From Babylonia areolata (lineage: Eukaryota; Mollusca; Gastropoda; Neogastropoda; Buccinidae), in assembly GCF_041734735.1 (NCBI RefSeq), contig NC_134882.1, positions 24,951,777-25,015,776 on the forward strand: a DNA stretch of 64,000 bases, in the 5' to 3' direction. The stretch's first letter is position 1, and the number at the start of each line of letters is the position of its first letter. The notes below the pieces were generated by a model that had not been told where the DNA came from, made no database searches, and was given only the letters and a program-made list of their open reading frames with translations. This document shows positions 21,297-31,538 of this stretch, piece after piece. The position numbers and the translations under genes are program-made.

Positions 21297-21668
21297 CTGG
21301 CGCAAAAGCCGAGTGGTTAAAGCATTGGACTTCCAATCTGAGGGTCCCGGGTTCGAATCTCGATAACGGCGTCTGGAGTGTAATGGGTTGAGATTTTTTC
21401 GTTCTCCCAGGTCAACATATGTGCAGACCTGCTAGTGCCTGAACCCCCTTCGTGTGTATACGCAAGCAGAAAATGAAATATGCACGTTAAAGATTCTGTA
21501 ATCCATGTCAGCATTCGGTGGGTTATGGAAACAAGAACATACCCAGCATGCACACCCCTGAAGACGGAGTATGGCTGCCTACATGGCAGGGTAAAAATGG
21601 TCATACATGTACAAGCCCACTCAAGTACATATGAGTGAACGTGGGAGTTTCAGCCCATGAACGAAGAA
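21297..21668 (+). mobile_element. complete SINE, family A, with 14 bp TSD
   Basis: The tRNA-derived head has an A-box-like 'GCCGAGTGGTTAAAGC' and a B box 'GGGTTCGAATCTCG'. The body then holds 'GGTCAACATATGTGCAGACC', 'GCACGTTAAAGATTC' and 'GGCTGCCTACATGG', and the tail ends in GAAGAA. Direct repeats 'GTTGGCTTTCCTGA' lie at 21283-21296 and 21669-21682. They match exactly, so this is a complete insertion with its target duplication. Other copies are at 2945, 25183 and 55826. Confidence 0.9.
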
Positions 21669-22014
21669 GTTGGCTTTCCTGATGATTTCTTTGATTCAAT
21701 TTGGCCACCATTAAATGACTCCAAAATATTTCATAAAAATGTCAAAGCTGCAATGGTTGATCACACAAGGGCATACAAAAGGAATTCCTATTTCTTTCCC
21801 AAACCTGGAGTTGTAAATGTACATGGATACAACCACTGATTTGTCATCTCCGCTGAATTGTCACTGAGTTAATCGCTGACGGCAATTTGGCAGAGCTCAG
21901 TTAACCACTGAATTGTCAACGATCGACAACAATTCGGCTTATTGGTGACATATCAGCGGTTACTTAGTAAACGCCAGATTGTCGCTGTTTGTTTTGTTGT
22001 GTGTTGATAATGTT

Positions 22015-22470
22015 GAGAAGAAAAGGAAGTCAAGAAAGAAAAGAAACAGCAGGGAATGGGGGTGGGGGGGGGGGGTAGGGAGTGGTCACTTATCCAATTG
22101 AAAGAAAAGCAGTGAAATAAGAAATTCAAGAATGAAATGAGGAAGTAAGGAAAGAAAGAAATACAGGAAGTTTAAGCAAGAAACGAAAAAATTACAGAAA
22201 TAGAAGAGTTAAATACAAAATGATGGAAATGGAGAAATGAATGAAATGAAAAAAGAAAGAACGATAAAAAGTTGAAATAAATGAGTGAAAGATAAAGCTT
22301 GTTTGTGTATGAGAGCTTAGTGGAGTCAGCCCTAGGTTTATGTTCCTCAAAATTTTCTTTCAGCCAGGTCAAAGTTCCCTAGGTCTATATTCCCCCTGGT
22401 CTCTGTTCCCCAAAATTCATGGGTATATGTTCCCCCAGGTCTGGAGCAACTGCTGACCATTATCTTTTGC
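22015..22470. other. purine-rich stretch and short TTCCCC repeats
   Basis: From 22015 to 22300 the plus strand is dominated by GAAA-type purine runs, with a G-run at 22060-22075. From 22325 to 22445 short phrases such as 'TAGGTCTATATTCCCCC', 'GGTCTCTGTTCCCC' and 'GGGTATATGTTCCCCC' recur about every 30 bp. No coding sequence is supported. Confidence 0.4.
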
Positions 22471-22479
22471 TATATTTAT

Positions 22480-23990
22480 ACTTTGGGGCTCAACCACCTT
22501 CTCCAACATCTTGAGCAAGGTCTTCTCCCAGAAAGCCAGTGTGGCTTCCTTGCTGAACGTGGGACTGAGGACATAATTTTTGCTGCGCGCCAACTCCAGG
22601 AAAAATGCCAGGAGCAACACAGCGACCTCTACATGACCTTTGTTGATCTAACCAAGACTTTCAATATGGTCAGCAGAGAAGGCATGTGGAAGATCATGTA
22701 CAAGTTTGGCTGCCCCAGCAAGTTCATCGCAACCATCCAGCAGTTCCACGGCAGCATGATGGTGGAAATTCTGGATGACGGAGACGAGTCAGAGGCCTTC
22801 CCAGTGACAAACGACATCAAAACAAGGCTGCGTTCCTGGCCTGACTCTGTTCAGTATGGTATTCCCAGCCATGTTGACAGATGCCTTCTGTGACTGTGAA
22901 GAAGGAATCCATGTCAGGTACAGGACTGATGGAAGACTGTTCAACCTCAGGCACCTGCAGGCTGTTACAAAGGTGAAAGAGACTGTCATCAGAGACTTCT
23001 TGTTTGCTGATGACTGAGCACTCAAGGCCAGCACAGAGCGGAAGATGCAGTGTGAAATCGACTGCTTCTCACAAGCCTGTGACAACTTGGGTCTCACCAT
23101 CAGCACTAAAATGATCAAAGTTTTGTACCAGCCTGCCCAAGGAAAGTCATACCAGAAGCCGTGCATCACAGCGAAGGGGCAGTCAACAACTTCACCTACC
23201 TGGGAACCAGCTCTCTTGTACTGTGAACATTGACGCTGAGGTCAACAACAGGATCGCCAAAGCCAGCACTGCCTTTGGGAGACTCCGTGAGAACGTCTGG
23301 GAATGGAGAGGACTCGGTGCTAACACCAAGCTGAGGGTCTACTGTGCAGTGGTTCTTTCCACCCTCCTTTACACCAGCGAGAGACCTGGACTGTCAACAG
23401 CAGACACGCCAAACAGCTCAATCGCTTCCACCTAAGCTGTCTCCACAGACTCCTCCACATCAGGTGGCAGGACAAAGTTCCCAACACAGAAGTCCTGGAA
23501 TGAGCTGACCTCTGCAGCATCTACACCGTTCTGCAGAAAGCCCAAGCCAGGTGGGCTGGACATGTGGACAGAATGCCAGACAGTCAACTGCCTAAGCAGC
23601 TGCTGTACTGAGAACTGTGTCAGGGCAAGCGCTCAGTTGGAGGGCAGAAGAAACGCTACAAAGACTGCCACAAAGCATCCTTCAAAGACCTGGGATTTGA
23701 CATTATCACATGAGAGACACTTGTTCTGGACTGTCCAGCTTGGTGCAGCAAGATCATCACAGGATCCCGTGCAGCTGAAGCCAGGTGCATCACCACGGCG
23801 CAACGAAAATGTGCTGTGCGCCAGGCCCGAGCAGCATCCACTGCAACAACAGCACCCACTCACTTGTGTCCCACATGTGGGTGAGCCTTCAGGGCCCGGA
23901 TTGGCCTAATCAGTCACCTCCGAACCCACGACCACCACCGGCATGAGTGGGAGAACATACCCCCAGGGGATGTTTCAGATTCCTGAAAAG
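22480..23990 (+). mobile_element. 5'-truncated LINE, RT and C2H2 tail
   Basis: It encodes 'HLEQGLLPESQCGFLAERG', 'TFVDLTKTFNMVSREGMW' and 'KFIATIQQFHGSM', the same RT blocks as the full-length LINE at 33355-37460 (there 'YVDLTKAFDNVSRDGLW'). Later frames give 'FLFADD' followed by a stop, 'KLRVYCAVVLSTLLY', and a C-terminal zinc-finger-like 'CPTCG*AFRARIGLISHLR' in which an in-frame stop replaces a residue. It begins abruptly in the middle of the RT and has several frameshifts and stops. An old, dead copy of the same family. Confidence 0.8.
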
Positions 23991-24044
23991 TCATCCAAGG
24001 GACAGTTTAGGACACTGACAAGTCCACTGAGGGACTTACGGAAG

Positions 24045-24955
24045 GGGGGTGGGGGGGAGAGGGGGAAATTAGGGACTTACATCGGGACCGCCTGACACAC
24101 ACAGGCCTCCCCTAGCAGGGGAGACCCACTGGATAGTGGGGGCCGCCTGACACACAGGCAAGAGTCATGCAACCAGTATCCCCTCCTGTAGTGATGCTGG
24201 GGTGTCTGGCCCCTTTCATCTTTTTTTTTTCTTTTTCTTATTTTTTATACACAGGACTGTACAAGGTACGCTAGAGGTACATCCCTCCACTCGGGTTACT
24301 TTGGGGTCAGGCGTGACCACAACTGACCCCCCCCCCCCCCCCTCCAGACTGTGTTAGGAGGTCAAGCTTTCCTGCCTCAATGCTCCTGCAAAGACGCATT
24401 AGCCCAATCTCAAACTGTAGAACCTGTGGGCCCCAGGACCTGAGATAGTCTCCCGAGAGAGCACTATCCTAACCTCACGGGTTTGGCAATCGGGGTGGCT
24501 TTGCGATGCGTAGCAATTGGGGCAAGTAATTTCCAAGTACTGCAGTGAGGCCATAAGAACAGGAAAGGAACAAAGCAGAGCAAGACGAATTTCACAATAC
24601 AAAAACATTGTATTAGATGTTAAGAACTGACACAAATGATGTAAATGATATGATTTCTGAGACAAAAACGTCCTGCATAAATAACAAACATGCAAGAACA
24701 TAACATTTCTAATGCATAAAGGGTTGGCAAACACAGCAACATGATAATGTACTTATCTCAGGAATGGTGTTCATTGTGAGTGAGTAATTAGCTCCAGCCG
24801 GAAATGGCATTTGATTGGCTAGCAGACGACGGACTATTAGCTTATCACTGAGTTGCCGCGAAAGTTTGGCCAAGAGGAGCAAACCGATAGGCCTGGTTTG
24901 CATCAGTCTGACATGGTAGAGTACATGACATCAAAAATGCTGTTTTGACTTACAG
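24045..24955 (-). mobile_element. DIRS-type relic: left end plus part of ORF1
   Basis: Read on the minus strand, the terminus at about 24955 and the stretch 'ACCATGTCAGACTGATGC' match the left end of the DIRS element at 8500. Toward 24060 the sequence aligns with the ORF1 region near 9240-9350 (the repeated 'TGTCAGGCGG' and 'GTCTCCCCTGCT' blocks). It is diverged and broken, with many breaks. The relic at 59390-62515 is closer to it than the young copy is. Old. Confidence 0.65.
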
Positions 24956-24959
24956 TATA

Positions 24960-25178
24960 CATCATTTAACAACAGTGCCAATGCTTTGTTGACATAAAGC
25001 ATAATCATAAGATACACAGAGCCAATGCTGTGTTGATGTACAGCATACATCAGAAAACATTGCTAATTCTGTGTTGATGTACATCATAAAATACAGTGTC
25101 AATGCTGTGTTGATGTACATAATAAAACACACAGTTCCAATGCTGTGTTGACATACAGCATACATCATAAAAGACATG
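24960..25178. repeat. minisatellite, about 45 bp unit, about 5 copies
   Basis: Diverged units of the form 'CCAATGCTGTGTTGATGTAC', 'AGCATACATCATAAAA', then 'CACACAGTG'. Each unit contains a small palindrome (TGATGTAC.GCATACATCA). The same unit makes the array at 27735-28005 and occurs twice at the left end of the piggyBac-like element at 30713. Confidence 0.75.
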
Positions 25179-25182
25179 ACGG

Positions 25183-25545
25183 GCACAATAGCCGAATGGT
25201 TCAACCTGAGGGTCCTGGATTCAAATCTCGGTAATGGCGCCTGGTGGGTAAAAGGTGGAGATTTTTCTGATCTATCAGGTCAACATATGTGCAGACCTGC
25301 TAGTGCCTGAACTTCCTTTGTCTGTATACACAAGCAGAAGATGAAATATGCACGTTAAAGATCCTGTAATCCATGTCAGCATTTGGTGGGTTATGGAAAC
25401 AAGAACATACCCAGCATGCACTCCCCTGAAAATAGAGTATGGCTGCCTACATGGCCAGGTAAATACGGTCATACATGTAAAAGCCCACTCGGGTACATAT
25501 AAGTTAACATGGGAGTTGCAGCCCACGAATGAAGAAGATGACGAA
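25183..25545 (+). mobile_element. SINE, family A
   Basis: A diverged copy of the SINE at 21297: a head with 'AGCCGAATGGTT' and a decayed B box 'GGATTCAAATCTCG', the 'GGTCAACATATGTGCAGACC' body block, and the 'GCAGCCCACGAATGAAGAAG' end. It starts directly after the minisatellite. No clear target duplication. Confidence 0.8.
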
Positions 25546-25559
25546 AAAAAAGAAAAAAA

Positions 25560-27660
25560 AAATGTCCTGCTTTAAGTAGATGAGGGTCTTACTGCAATGA
25601 GACAGTATTGTGAAAAATAGAAATTCAAGCTGAATGCTCAAAAATGTAAAGTGGTGATCTTTTCCAGGGGCAAAATAAGAATAATCCCCGATTTTTATAT
25701 CGGTGAGGACAAAATTGAGGTTCTTAGTGAATTTCATTACTTGGGACTGAAACTAACTTACAATAATAAAATGCATGTTGCCCAATGTGATTTATGCGAC
25801 AGTGCACTGAGAGCAGTGTTTGCACTTACAAGGAGAACCAACCAGCTAAAGCTTACTGTGGATCTGGTTATTGATCTCTTTGATAAAACAGTTCTCCCTG
25901 TACTGACATACCATTGTGAACTTTGGGGTTTTGACATATTTGATATTCTGACAAAACTGCAATTGAAATTTTACAAACTAGTTCTGAAACTTAAGTCCAC
26001 TCCATCTTTTATGGTATTTGGTGAAACTTGTAAGTTTCCTGTCTGTGAAAACCTGAATGCTGATGTTTTGATGATTATATAACTGTCTTCAATTAATACA
26101 TCACCAAAATACATCAGAACCAATACCTGAAATGCATTCATACAATTCTGAATGAAATCAAATTTAGCAGTTACTGGTTAACCATTTTGCTGCCAGGAAA
26201 ATAAGATTTAAGTGAAATGTATTTGCCAGGGTTTTTTTTCACAAAAAACGGGTACAAATTTTCAAAAAATTCTGTGCTCTTTGTTATTGGAGAAAGACCC
26301 ATTAAAATATATATTTTCTGAAAGGTAAATGCATAAAGAATACAGAACACGGTATTTTCCCATTTTATATTTTTTTTAGAGACATGCTGTTGTTTTGAAA
26401 TCAGTGTTTTGTATTTTGTTACATTTTCAAATTGTTCATTACAAACATTAGTCAGGTAATTTGCACTAAAATATATTTTCTGGACAAATGTATATATGTG
26501 TATATATGCACACACAAAACCATTCTAGAACAACCACAATAAAAAAAAAAAAGAAAAGAAAAAGAGATAGATACACAATGCACTGTGACTTCTCCAAGTG
26601 ATAATATGGATGTGAGGTCACGCCCCCTCAGTCCCCACCCCCCTCCTCTTCACCCCTCTCACACAGTCACTTGATCCAGTTCTCATCAGACCCCGTTGGC
26701 TGAGTGCCAAGAAAATCGCTCACACTGTGTCCTGCTAATAATTCTGTCAGTCTGTCGTCTGCTTCGACTGTGCAGCTGGCATCACTCACTGATAGTTGCA
26801 TCTTGGCCACTCTCTTGATTGCTCCCTTTATTTTCTATCAAATCAGCCTATAAATGTTCATCACGGTCTTCTCCTTCGAATTTACGCTTTAATTCTTTCT
26901 GAGCATCAGCTAAAGAAAGCAATACTGGTTGATTTAGTTCGCCACGATCGCATGTCTTGAGCATGGCGTCAGTCTGACATTTTGTTGAGCGAGCGAGGAA
27001 AGGAGCTAGGCAAAACACTGCGACAGTGACCCAACTAAAACGTTCAAATAAAGGACTGCCTCATGACGTTGATGGTGTTTCTAGCTATGAATAGAATCTA
27101 GAGAGATTCCCCAAGCTAAAGCTACCAGCATTTTTGTCAACGAACTGAATGCAAAGCATGGAAAAGTCTGAATATTTTGATGACGAGTTATCTCGTCATT
27201 GTGGCAGCGAAGCGTACATGCTTGCCATGATGTGTTATCTCATCATATAGGCAGCCTAGGGGTTAAACCAACACAATTTCAATGTTCATCCCTTATAGTT
27301 TAAAGAGAAAATTAAGTGTAACTCTGAAAGATCATTTTTTTGCAAGATTGGTGTTGACATGTAGATAACAATTCTATGTATTACAAGATGTTTAAACAAA
27401 CTTTGGTCAAGATGGATATTTTACGGTGTTACCAAATATGAAATTGAATTAGCAACATTTAGAATAACCAACAAGCCTGTTAATAAACAACTTTACCCAG
27501 AAATGGAAGAATTTGTGAAAAACGTTCAACAAATGATTTTGCTGATGAGTTTCATTATCTGTTTGTGTGTCCCTTTTGTGAAAGCACCAGAAAAACTTGT
27601 TTACCTAAATATTATAGAACCTAACCAAACTCCATTAAATTCTACTATTTTCTGAAAAAA
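25560..27660 (+). mobile_element. LINE RT 3' part, split by a piggyBac-like insertion
   Basis: The frame 25651-26082 encodes RT C-terminal sequence: 'VVIFSRGKIRIIPDFYIGED', 'FHYLGLKLTYNNKM' and 'LFDKTVLPVLTYHCELWGF'. Coding similarity stops at the TTAA at 26178 and resumes after 27266 with the last part of the same protein ('DEFHYLFVCPFC' and 'LPKYYRT*PNSIKFYYF'), ending in an A-rich tail near 27660. The element is 5' truncated and has several stops. Clade uncertain. Confidence 0.7.
26178..27266 (-). mobile_element. piggyBac-like non-autonomous element
   Basis: Flanked by TTAA at 26178-26181 and 27263-27266. The ends are imperfect inverted repeats: 'TTAACCATTTTGCTGCC' on the left and, read inward on the other strand, 'TTAACCCCTAGGCTGCC'. 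Near the right end lie two palindromes about 50 bp apart (GATGACGAG.TATCTCGTCAT and ATGATG..TATCTCATCAT). On the minus strand a short ATG-led frame ('MLKTCDRGELNQPVLLSLAD') near 26960 could be a transposase N-terminal remnant. No catalytic domain remains. It interrupts the LINE at 25560-27660, so it is younger than that LINE. Confidence 0.7.
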
Positions 27661-27734
27661 AAAGAGAATATTATTATAACTTGAAAGCCTTCATTTCGAC
27701 TATCTCTCTTTTTTCAGCAAAACTTTGTATATTG

Positions 27735-28005
27735 ATAGTGATGTACAGTGCACATCATAAAGTGCACAACAGTGCCAGTGCTGTGCTGATGTACAGTGTA
27801 CATCATAAAACACACAGTGAAAATGCTGTGTTGATGTATCGTGTCCATCATAAAACACAACAGTGCCAATACTGTGTTGATGTACAGTGTATGTCATGTA
27901 ACACACTACCAATGCTGTGTTGATGTACATAATAAAACACATATAAAACAATGTGCGCCAATGCTGGTTTGATATACAGTGTACATCCAAATACAACGCT
28001 ATTCC
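27735..28005. repeat. minisatellite, same unit as 24960-25178, about 6 copies
   Basis: Units 'CCAATGCTGTGTTGATGTAC' followed by variants of 'AGTGTACATCATAAAACACA', period about 45-50 bp, in the same orientation as the first array. The two arrays lie either side of a SINE and the split LINE. Confidence 0.75.
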
Positions 28006-28084
28006 TGTTTCACCTAGCATTGCAGAAACATCATATCTGTGTCCAGAATCAGAAGAATTACCTCCCTTGATCTTCTTGGCATAG

Positions 28085-28540
28085 GATAATTATAATAATA
28101 ATAATATAGCTCTTACATGGTGCAAACTCCCCTTATAACGGGTTCTAAGCACCTAACATGAAACAATACATATACAATAGTCTGGAATAACATACCATAG
28201 CACATGAAAAACCCCACCACCACATGTATATCCATATACACCAATACTGGAAATTGCAGATATGAACACAAACACATGCCCTACATATGTACACACACAC
28301 GTGTGCACACATGCTTGTGCATGCACATAAACACCACCCACATTGCATGATGATTTCAACAGAGGGGGGAAAAAATGAGAAAAAGTGGTGTGGGTGGGAG
28401 GCTGACAAAACAGAAAAACAGCTATGCTTTGCCACTTCCAAAGGCCAGTTTGAAAAGGTGGGTTTTTCAATTTCTTTTGAAAAAGGGCAGCCCTAGTAAG
28501 TGATGGATATCAAGAGGAAGAGATGGTGGTGAAGTGTGTG
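28085..28540 (-). mobile_element. L2-like LINE tail, antisense, with CA-rich middle
   Basis: It begins with (AAT)n at 28091-28107, then, on the minus strand, 'CCCGTTATAAGGGGAGTTTG' and 'CATGTAAGAGCTATATT', an L2-like 3' end. CA-rich sequence follows (28260-28330), then 'GCCAGTTTGAAAAGGTGGG'. No RT coding survives. Confidence 0.45.
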
Positions 28541-29640
28541 CAGGTGTGCGACAGGGAGTGAAAGGAAGTGTACCTGTTACCTGATCTATCTTTCTCTGTT
28601 GCTGTATGTGTCTGTTGTGAACTGAGTATTTCATGGAAGTATTTTAAGAGAGTGTGTGTGTGACTTTTGAGTATAAGTTATAAAAAGAACATTTCTCTGA
28701 GTTTTGTTAGCAGGAATATATCATGGTGGTATATATATAATGTTATTTTCAATACTTTTAGAGGTGTGATTGATGTATGATCACAAGCATTCTCTGGAAT
28801 TTTTCTCACCATAGATTATGGCAAAATGTGTCAGCAGGTAGAGAGTTAAGAGATGTATGGTCTGGCATTCAAATTAAAACTCCTGTTTCCAATGCAGAGT
28901 GGCTTTTCCTCACTTCACAGCTGACCGAAACCATTTGGGGACATAATTCAAAGCTGCATTTTTTAAAAATCAATTCATGCTGAATAAAATTTGTATTTTT
29001 CATAGCTACAATCACAAACAAGCTTCAATTTTCAGTGTAAATCTTTATTGACTAAATACAGTAGGTTTGAGAAAGTTTGTGACAAAAACTGTCACAATTT
29101 GCCAAAACAAAATCTAAGAATGTGTATAATATAGGAGTGTTATATCATGGATATGCACTATCATCCCTAATATTGCATTTCACTAGAGATGAGGGATGCC
29201 TAAAAAGAAAGACACACACACATACATGAACATAAAACTATGTCAATTCTTTCCACCAAGTTAATATACAGATGCCTTAAAAGAAAGACACACAGGCATA
29301 CATGAAAATAAAACAATGTTAATTCTTCCCACCAAGTTAACACACACAAACAAATGACCTGGCACCTTTTAACCAAAATCTCATCAAGACTATTTCTTCT
29401 TCTTTTTTTTTTCTACTAAAGCACCTTCATAAAAAAAGTCACATGATAAATACAAAGGAAGGATATTTCTGCTGAACTTATCAACTGTACTTTTAAGAAG
29501 GTAATATATCAATATAATATGAAATTGTTTGACTTGCACTCAACCTTTTGTGCTATTTATAAAAAAAATATATCTGCCTTGAAGGTAATAATACAGACAC
29601 AGAGGTGCATCAGTGACTTATTTTAAGTTTCCAGCCTGAA
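28540..29640. other. no gene recognised
   Basis: AT-rich flank of the minus-strand gene. A near-duplicate pair of about 70 bp lies at 29200-29270 and 29279-29345 ('AAAGAAAGACACACA...ACATGAA.ATAAAAC'). A minus-strand AATAAA at about 29044-29049 could serve a long 3' UTR of the gene whose last coding exon is at 30235. Nothing else is supported. Confidence 0.35.
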
Positions 29641-29659
29641 GCACAGTATCATGAAATTC

Positions 29660-29925
29660 CTGAAAAACAGCCATTTCACAGGATAACTTCATCCTAACAG
29701 CTACCTCAAAAACAGCCATTTCACAGGATAACTTCATCCCAACAGCTACCTCAAAAACAGCCATTTCACAGGATAACTTCATCCTAACAGCTACCTCAAA
29801 AACCGCCATTTCACAGGATAACTTCATCCTAACAGCTAAAACGGCCATTTCACAGGATAATTTCATCCTAACAGCTACCTCAAAAACAGCAATTTCACAG
29901 GATATGTTCATCCTAACAGCCAATG
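29660..29925. repeat. 45 bp minisatellite, about 6 copies
   Basis: Unit 'ACAGCCATTTCACAGGATAA' plus 'CTTCATCCTAACAGCTACCT' plus 'CAAAA', exactly 45 bp in the central copies. One copy has lost 9 bp, which keeps the reading frame. On the minus strand every unit reads as the same 15 codons ('VAVRMKLSCEMAVFE'), making an open frame from 30004 to 29618. It lies just beyond the stop of the minus-strand gene, so it is probably 3' UTR or downstream sequence rather than coding. Confidence 0.8.
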
Positions 29926-30197
29926 ATGTAAACATATAAGAATATTCAAAACTGCTTAAAACATAATTATCTACAGAGTGCATCTCTTTCCATGCATGTG
30001 ACAATCATTTGTGATAGAAGCAATCCAATAAAATACTCCTTAAAAGTCTGCAGGCGCACATGGTTTCATCTCAAATATTAACAAAAGAAAAAACAAAACA
30101 AAAAAACTTACATTTTCACAAATCTTTCACTTCAGTAATATCTCATCCTATCCTGAAGTGATGGTTTCATACTTATTCCTTAAACAATGTCTTTGTT

Positions 30198-30203
30198 TTT
30201 ATT
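30198..30203 (-). terminator. candidate polyadenylation signal of the minus-strand gene
   Basis: AATAAA on the minus strand, about 32 nt past the stop codon at 30235-30237. A more distal AATAAA exists near 29044-29049. Confidence 0.4.
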
Positions 30204-30234
30204 TGTCTAGTAAGTTCCAATACTGAATGAGTCA

Positions 30235-30304
30235 TTAAAAGGCGTAGAGGGTCTGTAAGATCTTATGCTGTGAGGCTGCTGCCTTTTCCAGCTGGGCATG
30301 AGGC
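30235..30304 (-). CDS. unidentified host gene, last coding exon (E6)
   Basis: The acceptor is a long pyrimidine run ending TTTCAG just above 30304. The first base completes an Arg codon begun by E5 (AG plus G), then 'PHAQLEKAAASQHKILQTLY', AF and a TAA stop at 30235-30237. The 22 residues look like a short amphipathic helix. The frame is chosen because the phase left by E5 (2) fits only this reading. A 44 bp stretch covering its end is repeated at 51553-51596. The protein family is not recognised. Confidence 0.72.
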
Positions 30305-30712
30305 CTGAAAAAAAAAAGAAAAAAAGTACATCACATCCCCTAAAACGAAAGTTTGCAAAGCCACTAACTAGCTCAGACATACTAAAGCCACTAACTAGCT
30401 CAGACATACTCAGAGATAACAAAAAGAGAGGAAGAAGTTCATGGAATGGCACAATACTTCCTGTGTCTGGGGAAGACCTGCAGTTCACACACAGGGTACA
30501 CTATCCACACACACTCACACAGCCTCTATCTACACACACACACATATACTGTGCTTTGAGTTAGCTGATCCTCTTCGTGCCCTGTGGCACACTGTACTGT
30601 GTATATAAGATTAGATAAGAAAAACTATTTCATCTCATGAAGAGAAATTACATCAGGTGTGGAAAAACAACAACACAGATATTACTCAACACAAAAACAT
30701 TAAACATGACAA

Positions 30713-31305
30713 TTAACCTCTTGACTGCGTTGTTGACGTACGGCATACGTCATGAATTGTTGCTCACCAATGCTGTATTGACGTGCTATGTATGTCATGA
30801 TATGACATTCTCAGTTTATAGCTTCGCATTGCAGAAAACACAGTCTGCTAACCATTAAATTAGCTCACCTGAGAGCTCTTTCTCTCCTGAGTACCAAAAG
30901 CCAAGAATATTCAGCTCACTATCATACTTATGGCGAAAGTTTTGCAAGTTTGTACGAATGTCAAGTTGTGTGTGCAAAGTGATGGCTGCATGCAAACCCC
31001 AACACCTGAACAAGTATTGGAAGAAATATTTCAAGATGCAAATAGTAGAGATGAAGATTTTGCACTGAATCAGACAGAACTGTGTGAAGATGATGCAGGT
31101 GACCATGATTCTGACATGGATGGGGGTGGAAGTGGGATTGCACTTCGAAACTGAAGAAGAAGCTAAGCTGATTCACGATGCTGGTGGGTGTTCACAAGGT
31201 TTGTCAGTTTATCATGTTTCTCTTTGTTGTAACAATGAATATATCTGCATTGTGTGTGTTTTGAATGTGTTAGACATTGTAAGTAGTTTTGTCAGTCACT
31301 GATCA

Positions 31306-31337
<32 letters not shown>

Positions 31338-31472
31338 CAAGTCACTGTGTACTGTGTGTGACTGACACTGAGTGAGGAAGTGTGGCTTGCTGGCTGGCTG
31401 GCTGATTGTTGACGTCAGCGTGTGTGTTGGTTTCCCGTTCTCTATTTGTTCCCGAGTGTGTATTGGGTGGTG

Positions 31473-31538
<66 letters not shown>

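Noticed and set aside
21297-21370. A tRNA gene suggested by A-box and B-box sequences
   Set aside because: The boxes belong to the head of a SINE with a 14 bp target duplication; similar heads recur in other copies, and there is no clean cloverleaf.
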